Source: Lepidostoma basale
Lineage: Eukaryota > Arthropoda > Insecta > Trichoptera > Lepidostomatidae
Length of the DNA: 64,000 nt
Direction of reading: 5' to 3'
NCBI GenBank assembly: GCA_022606425.2
Contig: JAHDVF020000729.1
Coordinates: forward strand, 496,001-560,000
Below the pieces are notes generated by a model. It had not been told where the DNA came from. It searched no databases and worked only from the letters and a program-made list of their open reading frames with translations. Both the position numbers and the translations under genes were made by a program. How positions within the stretch are numbered: position 1 is the stretch's first letter; the number at the start of each line of letters is the position of its first letter. Shown here piece after piece: positions 54,490-64,000 of the stretch.

Positions 54490-54960
54490 CAAGTGCTCTT
54501 ATGTGCAGCCAACATCTAATAAAATTTATTCTCAGACTTCTTAGAAATTATTGCCATTCATGATGCAGTGCTCTATATATCTTGCGACACCAGTGCAGTC
54601 TATAAAAAAAAATATATGGCAAACACTAGTGGAAAGATATCCTTCTACTGTGACTAGTAACTGATGTTCATCAACACTTTTAGATCTTCCTTCAGGAATT
54701 CTACCTTTTAAATACGCATTATGGATACGAAGAAAAACTCATGATAGTAATCGTGATTAGGATAGTGCTCACAATACATACGTGCGACTTCCTGAATATT
54801 CTGGTCACATCCCGTAAATGAAATGCATTTATGCATATTCATGAGGAGTATAGGTTTGAGACATTGTCCAATTAAATGGTAGTTCAGCAAAAAAATGACA
54901 GTCGCATCACATTATGGAAGCGAAATTAAAAACACTTGTGTAGCTCCAAGCTCAGCTGAG
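54490..54960 (-). mobile_element. Transposase N-terminal relic
   Basis: The frame 54890-54708 includes CDQNIQEVARMYCEHYPNHD, which resembles the helix-turn-helix start found in mariner-like and related transposases (residue pattern ..A.R.Y.E.YP.R..P). No catalytic part remains. Confidence 0.45.
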
Positions 54961-55079
54961 CATGTCACCGAGAGGTGAGTTGCAGGCTCTCATGTCAGAC
55001 GTCGGCCATTTTTTTTTTTTATACTGTAACATTGTTATACCTTTTTAGAATCTGTGTGAACTGTAGATATGTTTAAAAT

Positions 55080-55400
55080 AAAATTCCGGGAGCAGCTTCT
55101 ATTAAATATCAATTTTTAAAAAAAATATTCAGATAAGTCTCCACACAAATTTCTGAGATTGAATTTTCGCAGTGGTAGGGGTTAGCTTGGAATATGCTCC
55201 CTGCACACTTCAGATGCTTTGACAATCTGACCGATTTTAAATCTAACTTAATAAAACCTACCATTTGAAAATATCCAATATCTTATTGCTAGTGTCCGAT
55301 GTATCTCTCGTGACTAAATAATATTGTCAAAGTACCCTCGAGGTAGTTACTCGGGAAAATGGTCCTATACAAATTAACCTAATTATTATTATTATAATAA
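55080..55400 (+). mobile_element. CR1/L2-type LINE 3' fragment, degenerate
   Basis: About 55190-55265 reads WNMLPAHFRCFDNLTDFKSN, matching the C-terminus of the CR1/L2-type LINE. The 3' UTR with ACCCTCGAGGTAGTTACTCG and an AATTATTATTATTATAATA tail follows. Confidence 0.7.
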
Positions 55401-56600
55401 AGAAAGCACTTAATTGGTTTATTATTTATTATATAACACTATACATTTAAATAAGAATACAAGATCAATTCAATATTTTTAATTCATTTATCCATATTAC
55501 ATACATAATAATAGACATTATTTTTATTTCATATTTTTCCTTTTTTTGCAAAAAATCACATTATGGACATTCATAATCACATTCTTGGGAAACCGGTCAG
55601 TAATAAATAATACATACACTTTAATCTGACTTACTTATCCTTTCCTAATATTGTGGAATTTTCAAAAAATATTGCCAAGAACTGTACATTCAATATAACC
55701 AAAACATTACTCACTCTAGAGAAACCTCTTAATGATCAATGCTCACATTTATTTTCCTCGAGTGCTCATGAAATGAATCTCTCACAAAAATGACACTAAT
55801 TAAATTAATGTTACCTTATTATGGACATTTTAAATTACATTTTTGAGAGGGCTCTTTATGCTCAACTTTAATTAATGTATATTATGAATCTGTAGGTTTT
55901 ATTTAATTTGCAGAGAAGGAATTGAATAATCTACTTGCAATTGAATATAAAAATATGAATGGACTGATTCTCAGGTTAATGAATAAATCAATCTACTATC
56001 TGACAGTGTAACAAAGAGGAACAGATTGTATTGTGTTGGAAGGAGTTACAGATAATGTTGTGCCATATATATTGAACCTTGCAAGGGAAATACAGGTCTG
56101 TTAATAAAAAAAGTATCAAGAATGTGCAAAGATTCCTCAAGACATTCAATATTTTAATCCAACAATAATAAAATATTGAATGTTATTTTAATATTATCCT
56201 TGGATTACAAATATCAACCCTTTAACATTTGAATACAGGTTGAGGATAGAAATATTCCATACTATAAAAGAAATAAATGAATCGAAAATAAATCTTTTCA
56301 TAATTTATACAATCAAATGTGATTTGAACTTAAATCATTTCATAATTTATACAATCAAATTTGATTTGAATTCTGTAATGTTAACTTGGGTTAACATTTA
56401 TATCAAAGGGTCAATAGATGCGATTTACACATTTATTTATATTTTGAAAATGGGTTCACAAAAATGTGGAATGGAAAGACAGAAAACCATAAATTGAAAA
56501 GCTGAGGCGTTATACAACCAAAATCCAGGTTTGCATATATGGAAAGTAGTGAAAGTTATTTATATTAAATAGTATATAACAGTCTTTGTGGTAATGCACT
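55401..56600. other. Intergenic DNA upstream of Mtr4 and downstream of Topors
   Basis: Mostly AT-rich. A 41-bp unit (CATAATTTATACAATCAAAT) is tandemly duplicated at about 56299-56372. A Topors polyadenylation signal is possible at about 56430-56445. No gene seen. Confidence 0.4.
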
Positions 56601-56602
56601 TA

Positions 56603-59600
56603 TCACCCGCACTCATCATCCATTTCTTTGTACACACTCAAATTCAGGGGTAGCGATAACGAGTGAGGGTCGGCGCACTCAAAAATGTTTTCATCATACC
56701 CGCTCAACAGCGAGGAAACAATGTCACTGGGGTTCAAGTTGTTGGAGTAGGTGGGCGAACTCGCGTTGTTTATAGAAAGGACGGGGTTGTTGTGCAAGAG
56801 GATGGACTTGCTGACAATATCCAGCAGATTGGGGGCTTCTTCTCCGGTAGAGCTATTCCCCGCCTCTGGTCCTGGGGCCGCCCGTGGCTCGCCCTCCCCC
56901 CCGCGACCGGCGGCTGCGCTGAGGGTTTCCATGTTACCTCTTAAGGAGGACTTGACAAAACACTTATTTTTCGCTTTGGATTTACTGGACATACCAGTTT
57001 TACCTTTACTGTTTTTGGCTTGCTTGCTATCAAATATTTTTGTTAATAATCTCTCCTTGCTTTTTGATCTGCTTTTAAATTCTAACTTTTGTTTATCCGA
57101 TTTAGAGGAAGATTCGGACGCCGAGTCCGCTCGAGGGAGTTTCTTGTGTTTCGACTTCTTACGTAATTTCCTTTTACTCGAGCTGCTCGAAGCGTGAGAA
57201 CTGCCAAAACCAGTTGAAGCAGCATCTTCCAGCTCTGTTTTGTTACGCGAGTCCTCGCTGCTAATGTTCATTTCCAAACTCGTGGATCGTGAATTACGTC
57301 GATCTCTCCTCATTTTTAACTGTCGTAATATATTGGAAGCTATTAACTGTCTAGACTTATTTAAGGATCTTTCCTCAGAGCTTGCACTCTCATCGGGAGA
57401 ACTCGTGTCATCAGAAAAAGCAGAATCAGTGTATGGGGAATAGTCGGTGTCCCGGTCCGTGCACTCTGTGGAGGGGCAGTCTTTCAGTACTGGACGTTGT
57501 CTTTTAGCATGTTTGCTCTTGGAACGTTTAGGTCGTTTAACACTGTAGTCTAAACCATTTTCGCTTTCACTGTCAGGATAAGGCATCTGCGTGTAACGTT
57601 TGCGTTTCAGGCTTATCTTTACAAGTCCAGACGTGGAGGGCTGCTCGCTGGGGCGACGGGTAGAAGTGCTAGCAGCCGAGGCGACAGCGGGCGCGGTCGT
57701 ATTCTGCTCCTCTACCACCTCAATGGGACTGCTATCTTGCCGAGGTTCTTCTATTATCACAGTATCGCTATCAGAAGCTAAAAGGTCAACCACTTCGGGG
57801 GTTCGCTCATGAGGTGGTTTGATATATCCGACCATAACTACTTCATCCTCAGAATTGTCTGAATCGGAATGGGACATGGTCTCGATGGGAATTACAGAAT
57901 TGCTCAAACTACCCAAGCGTGGGATGGAGGGGCCAGGCACGGCCGGCGGGGTGGCAGCGAAGGGCACTGGGAAAGTACCTGAAGGCCCAGCCGCAGTTGA
58001 CACCATTTCCACATCGCTGTCCTCATCAGAACTTGAGAGTACCTCGGTAACTCGGCCTTCCTCAGCCTGATATTGTACGGAGCGGTCGTATGATGCCATA
58101 TCGAGGGGAGAGCACGCAAAGGAGTAAAACTCGTGCACAAAGTGATCCGTATTTGTGCGCAACGATGGGTACATCATATCACGGAAGAGGGGTGACAGGA
58201 TTGGAATTTCAGTCAAACTGCTGATAATTCTCTGCATTAGAATGAGAGGATCTGGTACCAAATGTACCAACTCCCGATGTAGCCATTGCCCAAGACGATG
58301 AACTTGTGCTGGATTTTGCCTGAAAAAGTAAATTAAACAAATAGTACATAAAATGTTTATATTAGTGGTTTCATGAGTATTTTGTGCATAAATAACAAAT
58401 TTAACCCAAAATTTATTCTCATTGGAAATAACAAAGTTATAATTTATAAAAAAAATATTATTCTTATTTCTTTTCTAATCTGTTTAACAATATTATCTAA
58501 TACCCCATATCATAAATTATCAGACTTTTAAAATAAATAAACATATCAATATAGTCTGATTATGTTAAATACAGTTTTCCATTTAAAAATGTTGTAGGGA
58601 TCTACACAGGTGATAATCGGTTGAGCCAATACCTGAAGAATATTATGGTTGAGGAAGAAGTTCTCAAGTAAACTCACTGATTTCATTTGTAATCTGATTC
58701 GCTCAGTGTGAGGAGCGTAAACCTTGTGTAAAACTACTCTTCCCGTATTTACAAGGGCAGATTTTTTAATGGCCAGAAGGGAACAAAAAGGTCTATTTTT
58801 CCTTCTTCTTTGGGTTTAAAGTCAGCCGGCCGTCTTGAGGTCCACATATCATGACCTATTTTGTTGTGTGCATTGGGTAATGTTTGTTACCTGTAGAACT
58901 CAGGAGAGCAGTCCCTGTAGCGTCCGGTGACATCGGGCTGCGGGCAGGCCCAGAGGTTGTGGCGGTAGACAGTGCGGCGGAATTCTAACATGCGGCGGGA
59001 GGGCTCAGGAGGCAGGAAGGCAGGGGGCTCCACTGGACGGGGACCCACAGGGACCGAGGGATAGCGCATCAGCAGCCGCTGCAATGCCAGGCCCTCATGC
59101 CGGTGCAGCGTGAGAGTTGTCCTACAATCACAACAATGGCGATAAATGAAAAAGTTATAAAATCAATTTAACCCTCTTAAGTTAAGTGTTAGATAAAATA
59201 CCAATTAAATTAAAACCTATTATAGTGCGGCTGGCTACATTTGCAGTAAAAAAAAAAGTTTCTATCTACAGCAGACTACCTTTGCAGCTCATATTTAAAT
59301 GAATCTTATAAATCTTTTAACTTTAGTTACTGCAAATAGAAATATATCCACAGAAGCAAAGATGGCAGTACACAATGGAGTTCTAGTGCCAACTCTCATG
59401 TATGGAAGTGAAGCTTGGAGCTGGCAAAAGAAGGATGAAAGCAGGATAAACGCCGTAGAAATGAGATCACTAAGAAGAATGTGCGGGAAAACATTGTATG
59501 ATAGAATACCGAACGATGAAATAAGAAAGGAATGTAAGACAGATGACTGCATCATGAATAAAATTAAGAAAGGATCCCTGAGATGGTTCGGACATATGGA

Positions 59601-61137
59601 ACGAATGGATGAGAGTAGAATGGTTAAAAAGTTGTACACAAGCAGTGTGAGTGGGAAAAGAAGCCGAGGACGACCGAGGAAAACATGGCATGACCAAATT
59701 AACCAATTACTAAAAGGCGGCCAAATTCGAAGTCGGAATAATCGACGTGCGTGCATGGTGCGATGTATGAATGTGGAGGAAGCCCGAGAGGTGTGCCAGG
59801 ACAGGCCAGTGTGGCGATCCATCCTCTCTGCCTACCCCTCCGGGGAAATGGCGTGATGGTTAGTTAGTTAGTTAGTTAGTTAACTTTAGTTACTAAATTG
59901 TATGGGATATTATGATGAACTAAGACCTGTCTGAGCTGTAAATATAACCAATCACATTTGGAGACCAACTTTTTATGACTGCATATGAAACCAGCCGCAC
60001 AATGAGGGTTAATACATATTGTTTTGATTACAAGCGTGATGTTGAATTTATATTATAAATAGAAGTTCAATAAAATTAATTTTCTAGGGTTGCTAATACC
60101 CTGCGTACAGTGAGATGCAGCCCATACATTGAAAAAATACATATGGTAAAAATAAGTGCTTCCCTAAAAATGACGAGTGATTTTGATCAATGACCAAGTG
60201 CTACTTGCCCTTTAAGGTTATTACATAAAAAAAACGGCACTTTAAAAGTTAGCATATTATTATTATTATTTATAGCTGGTTGGGCTGCATGTCACTGCCT
60301 TTTATTATAAATTTAAATGATTATCATTTCTTTTTTTTTCTACTATTATTTGGTTCTAATCTAATCTAATCTAGCACTTATTTCAAAACCTAATTGAATA
60401 ATCAAATGACCTGTAGCGGAATCGCGGGGTCCCATAGTAATCCACATGCAGGAATTCCTCAGGTGGGGGCTGCTGCGCCACCAGATACTCTTCGTATTGG
60501 TCGTTGGACTTCACATTGTGGATGATGGACTTAAATGCCTGCTTACACAACGGGCACTCAGCTTTGATCTGCAAACGTGACAATACATTAGAAAATTATT
60601 TATTTTATTTTTGGTAAAAACTATTTATTTAACAATATAAAATCACACGAAAGAATGAATAATAATATAAGCAGTCATAAAATAGACAAATAATAACATA
60701 ATAGTAAAAAAAAAATGTGATTTGAAATTTCATGGTAAATAACGAAAATAATAAAAAAAACATTTTTAAATGTATATTTAGTTAAAATCCACTAAAGTTT
60801 GTGTCCCGGTCGAAGATACAAACAATAGTGGATTTTAACTAAATATACATTTTAAAAAGGTTTTATACATTTTTTATTTTATTTTCATAATTAACAAAAT
60901 AGTAATTTATTATTTTAGATATAAGATAAAAGTATATATTACCTTGCTCCAGGTAAGGAGGCAGTGGAAACAGAACTGATGCAGACATGAGTCGGTGAAG
61001 GACTTGTTCTTGCACTGACCGAGGCAGATGGCACAGTCAGGAGGTGGAGAGCTGCGGCCTGCCTCAGGAGACTGTGGGGGCCGTGGGGCTCCCTCTTTCA
61101 TTCCCCCCCCGCTCCGCCCAGCTTGGACACTGTCCAT
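56603..61137 (-). CDS. Topors: Topors-type RING E3 ubiquitin/SUMO ligase, 4 coding exons, about 766 residues
   Basis: Exons 61137-60943, 60568-60411, 59121-58891 and 58319-56603 join in phase (2301 bases). The C3HC4 RING finger is at residues 35-73 (C35, C38, C51, H53, C56, C59, C70, C73), split between exons 1 and 2. A conserved HRLGQWLHREL region follows. The long last exon is acidic then basic/Ser-Arg-rich, with the family motif VMVGYIKPPHERTPEVVDLL (human TOPORS has VGFVKPLAERTPELVEL) and a poly-acidic S/D cluster that could bind SUMO. Topors proteins are nuclear ligases that act on p53 in mammals, and fly Topors associates with insulator and lamina structures. The start ATG follows an acceptor at about 61150, so an upstream non-coding exon is likely. 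Antisense ORFs over the last exon are shadows. Confidence 0.93.
59164..60011. repeat. MITE with TTAACCC-type ends, split by a LINE, Topors intron 2
   Basis: The left end reads TTAACCCTC and GTGCGGCTGGCTACATTTGC. The right end is the complement (CCAGCCGCACAATGAGGGTT). Related to the copy at 12138-12390. The LINE at 59332-59880 lies in the middle. Confidence 0.6.
59332..59880 (+). mobile_element. TTAG-tailed LINE, best-preserved C-terminal copy, Topors intron 2
   Basis: The open frame 59341-59856 encodes the C-terminal region: MAVHNGVLVPTLMYGSEAWS, DESRINAVEMRSLRRMC, IKKGSLRWFGHMERMD, KRSRGRPRKTWHDQINQLL, RRACMVRCMNVEEAREVCQ. The 3' end is GGCGTGATGG plus five TTAG units. A target-site duplication of about 14 bases (TAACTTTAGTTACT) flanks it (59317-59330 and 59881-59894), so the insertion is 5'-truncated and relatively young. 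Its translation is almost the same as the copy at 61512-62315. Confidence 0.88.
60762..60860. repeat. Foldback repeat, Topors intron 1
   Basis: TTTAGTTAAAATCCACTA and its complement form arms of about 33 bases around a loop at about 60800-60825 that itself contains a TTTGTGT/CAAAC pairing. Probably a MITE. Confidence 0.7.
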
Positions 61138-61150
61138 GCTGGACCTTATC
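61138..61150 (-). promoter_or_regulatory. Topors 5' UTR end and splice acceptor
   Basis: TTTCAG followed by ATAAGGTCCAGC leads directly into the ATG, which implies an upstream non-coding exon outside the identified coding exons. Confidence 0.5.
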
Positions 61151-61511
61151 TGAAATAATACAATTAACTTTATCGCAAATATTTAATTACACAAACATTA
61201 AGGAAATAGTTAAAGGGTTCATTATATTTACAATTGTTTGTTTGGGTGAACATGTGGCTGTTAATATTGTAAAAGCTTTTAAAAGGACTTGTTGCAGTCG
61301 TGGTATATCATATTCGGGTAGAAATGATATTGCACGTGCATTGACCATGGGAACAATAAGGGACTTCTATGCACCACAAAAAATTTATGTCAACAGTAAA
61401 ATGTTAAAAATACCTTTGTTACACTTTTAAAATGCAGCGAATATATTTTTTAACGCAATCATTTAAATGATTGATCAGTTCAAATGGTTATTACATTTTT
61501 TAAAAATTAAT

Positions 61512-62315
61512 TAACCATCACGCAGAGAGGATGGATCGCCACAATGCTCTGTCCTTGCATACCTCTCGGGCTTCCTCTACATTCATACATCGTACCATGC
61601 ACGCACGTCGATTATTCTGACTTCGAATATAGCCGCCTTTTAGTAATTGATTAATTTGGTCATGCCATGTTTTCCTCGGTCGTCCTCGGCTTCTTTTTCC
61701 ACTCACGCTGCTTGTGTACAACTTTTTAACCATTCTACTCTCATCCATTCGTTCCATATGTCCAAACCATCTCAGGGATCCTTTTTTAATTTTATCCATG
61801 ATGCAGTCATCTGCCTTACATTTCTTTCTTATTTCATCGTTCGGTATTCTATCATACGTTTTCCCGCACATTCTTCTTAGTGATCTCATTTCTACGGCGT
61901 TTATCCTGCTTTCATCCTTCTTTTGCCAGCTCCAAAATTCACTTCCATACATGAGAGTTGGCACTAGAACTCCATTGTGTACTGCCATCTTTGCTTCTGT
62001 GGATATATTTCAATTTGCAGTAATGACTTTGAGTGCGCCATTTATTTTATTCCCGGCACCAACCCTTCTTTCGATGTCTTTCTCTATTTTTTCGTCTCTT
62101 GTAAACATGTTTCCCAGATACGTAAATTCGGTAACTTGCTCCGATTTCTCGCCCATCGCACATATATCACAAATCGTCATACATTCTTCTTTCTCGAAAA
62201 CCATCACTTTAGATTTAGACACATTCATCACCAAGTCACTCTTTTTGCATGCCTCATACATTCTTGACACTAAGACTTGCAAATTTTCTCTACTGTCAGC
62301 GATTATGGTTATTTC
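61512..62315 (-). mobile_element. TTAG-tailed LINE, 5'-truncated
   Basis: The minus frame 61988-61518 gives the C-terminal region with one missing residue (MCGKTYDRIPND against MCGKTLYDRIPND at 59332). 62282-62010 gives the preceding segment (LVMNVSKSKVMVFEKEECMT, EFTYLGNMFTRDEKIEKDIE). The two frames are separated by a stop at about 62005. The (TTAG)n tail is lost: the terminus at 61512 has only ATTAACCATCACG. Confidence 0.82.
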
Positions 62316-62319
62316 ATTC

Positions 62320-62750
62320 TAATGATAATATGAAATTATAAAATAAAAATGTAACTCGGAAACTAGATACCAGAGAAATTAAATAGCGACAGTACAAAAA
62401 CTTTCAATATGATGTTACATAGCGCAAGATGAAGAAGCAAAACATATATTTTTGATAAAACTAAAGAGACTGAATGGTCCTACTCATCCGAGTGGATGTC
62501 ACCAGCAATACGTCAAGAATTCACGTAAATATTTGCAACTGTTAGGTTAGAGACATTAAAGTTAAGGACCAAATTAATGCCAAATGCTGCGACACTTTGG
62601 TTTGAAATCAGAACACATTTATCTACTCAGAACCTCTCCCCCCACTCCTCGGATGGAAAATCTACTTTAGATAATGTATGTTATGAAAGATAAAAAATAC
62701 CATTTCACTGTGAAACTCATTTAAGATAAATAGGTTTATGAAATGAAATG
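62320..62750. other. Unassigned DNA
   Basis: No gene or repeat recognised. Confidence 0.35.
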
Positions 62751-62754
62751 AAAT

Positions 62755-62868
62755 GATGTATGAATGTTGAGGAAGCGAGAGAAATATGTCAGGAAAGAAA
62801 AGTGTGGGAGTCCATTCTTTCTGCCTACCCCTTCGGCGAGACGGCGTGATGGTTAGTTAGTTAGGTTT
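62755..62868 (+). mobile_element. TTAG-tailed LINE, 3' terminus
   Basis: MNVEEAREICQERKVW-like sequence, then the conserved terminus and GGTTAGTTAGTTAGG. Confidence 0.75.
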
Positions 62869-62914
62869 AAGAAATAACTCTCTCGGAAGAACTTAAATGT
62901 GTTAAGTATTTCTT

Positions 62915-63012
62915 CTTAAGTATTCCGGACAGCGCAGGATAGGGAAGAGTTTACCAAAGTGATCGCCAACGTCGGGGGGACCTGACAGGGCACTTTAAGA
63001 AGAAGAAGTATT
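62915..63012 (+). mobile_element. LINE 3' end with GAAGAA tail
   Basis: Resembles 9660-9775: ATCGCCAACGTCGG then ACCTGACAGGGCACTTTAAG and AAGAAGAAG. Only the terminal about 100 bases remain. Confidence 0.5.
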
Positions 63013-63172
63013 TATTTTATGGTCACACATTAAACAGGTACTCTGGCTCTTAAATGGAGTGGCATAATATTCAACAAATTTATCATTAAAACTAGATATA
63101 AATCAAAATGCAGTAAAGAAATAATATAATATCATTGATTATCAATCAACCAATGATTTAGAATAAATTTAA

Positions 63173-63282
63173 TTACAACACTTTATTTCACTTAACACAA
63201 ACATGTTTTTGTTACAAGTAACCTTTATCAAGGTTACTTGTAACCAAAACATGTCTGTGTTAAGTGAAATAAAGTGTTGTAA
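63173..63282. repeat. Perfect-looking long hairpin
   Basis: Arms of about 50 bases (TTTCACTTAACACA, GTTACAAGTAACCTT and complements) with a 4-base loop (TATC) and very few mismatches. Probably a short foldback element. No coding sequence. Confidence 0.8.
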
Positions 63283-63830
63283 TACCAAGTGTAATTATAT
63301 CTATTCAAATACGAATCCACAACATAAAGTGAAGGCGAATATAGAAGAGATATTATATTATTTCTTTGCTATAACTTTGTGACTATCCAGTAATTTAGAA
63401 ATAATAGCTATAAATATATTTTATCAGATTTTGACTTAACAATGTTCATGTTTTTTATTCCACTTGATAGTGTTTCCCAAAATTATACTAAAAATACTAC
63501 AAAATAATATCAATTATCTCTAAGGTTAATGCCACACAGTTGGGAACCTCGCTTGGTGCTTAGAACCGAACTGCGAACCACTACACACCGTATAATCACG
63601 ATGGAAACACTATACGCTTCATGCCAAGATAGACGACTCAATCATTTAACTTAACACTAAGCAAAGTTCTTCAGTGTTGCCTAAGCCTAGATGATTTAAG
63701 GTTTAAAGGAATGTACAAATAAAAAATAGGGTAAAAATAAATCTGATAAAATTTGCATTTTTTTGTTGAAATGATTATCATAGTTTACCTACATCGTGGA
63801 ATTAAGAAATTATGGTTGTGAACAAATTAA
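63283..63830. other. Unassigned DNA
   Basis: Nothing recognised. Confidence 0.35.
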
Positions 63831-63834
63831 GCAC

Positions 63835-64000
63835 ATATGTATTAAATAATACGAATGAAATCAACTGTTATCTAGAAGTTTTATTATAATTTATGTGAAT
63901 GGCATGTTTCGTATGCCTAAGGCATTATCAAATAGCGAACATTTGATAACGCCTTAGACAGGTGAAACGTGTCATTAACATAAATTATGTTAAGACGTCT
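63835..64000. repeat. Snapback MITE family copy 7, cut by window end
   Basis: Contains GGCATGTTTCGTATGCCTAA then GGCATTATCAAAT, a short centre, and the mirrored ACATTTGATAACGCCTTAGA and GGTGAAACGTGTCATT. The second half continues past the window. Confidence 0.75.

Noticed and set aside
56663..58070. Several plus-strand ORFs of 67 to 148 codons
   Set aside because: Shadows of the long last exon of Topors on the minus strand.

Overview
The window looks like AT-rich arthropod nuclear DNA, most likely an insect and plausibly a moth or butterfly. Three things point there: intron-split animal genes, very many short non-LTR retrotransposon fragments, and scattered TAGGTA/CCTACC-type microsequence typical of Lepidoptera. 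The species cannot be named from the sequence. Five host loci are supported. An intact 17-exon Mtr4/MTREX RNA-helicase gene (53798 to 41772, minus) encodes about 1011 residues. A 4-exon Topors RING E3 ligase gene (61137 to 56603, minus) encodes about 766 residues. A single-exon PNRC-family gene lies at 38980-38693 (minus). The last coding exon of Chibby lies at about 25252-25439 (plus). The 3' exon of a MADF/BESS-type protein (8410-9033, plus) carries an apparent one-base frameshift.

Region by region: 1-8200 is LINE debris, a CR1/L2-type LINE 3' end and large palindromic (snapback) repeats. 8410-9033 is the BESS exon. 9100-13300 holds a tRNA-derived SINE, LINE ends and MITEs. 13316-21120 is bounded by Helitron-like termini and contains decayed Helitron Rep/helicase coding sequence, an RTE-like fragment and a nearly complete two-ORF LINE. 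22000-24000 has RTE-type fragments, 24834-25740 the Chibby exon between inverted repeats, and 25790-28040 two CR1/L2-type LINE copies. 28000-36000 is mostly unrecognised DNA with many copies of a LINE ending in (TTAG)n. 36000-39500 is a GC-richer block around the PNRC gene. 39800-41770 is transposon debris, followed by Mtr4, an intergenic stretch, Topors and more LINE and palindromic repeats.

Mtr4 (nuclear exosome cofactor), PNRC-type proteins (mRNA-decay adaptors in vertebrates) and Topors are neighbours here, but nothing in the sequence shows that they work as a unit. Mtr4 introns have collected many transposons: a deleted Harbinger, two mariner-type elements, an RTE fragment, a SINE and four copies of one palindromic repeat. 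All splice phases nevertheless remain compatible with an intact protein.

The most unusual signal is in the LINE at 13975-17600. ORF1 and ORF2 lie in the same frame, separated only by one TGA in the context TGA-CTA-G, a known animal readthrough context. ORF2 has no usable in-frame ATG before its first catalytic residues. This suggests ORF2 is made as a readthrough fusion.
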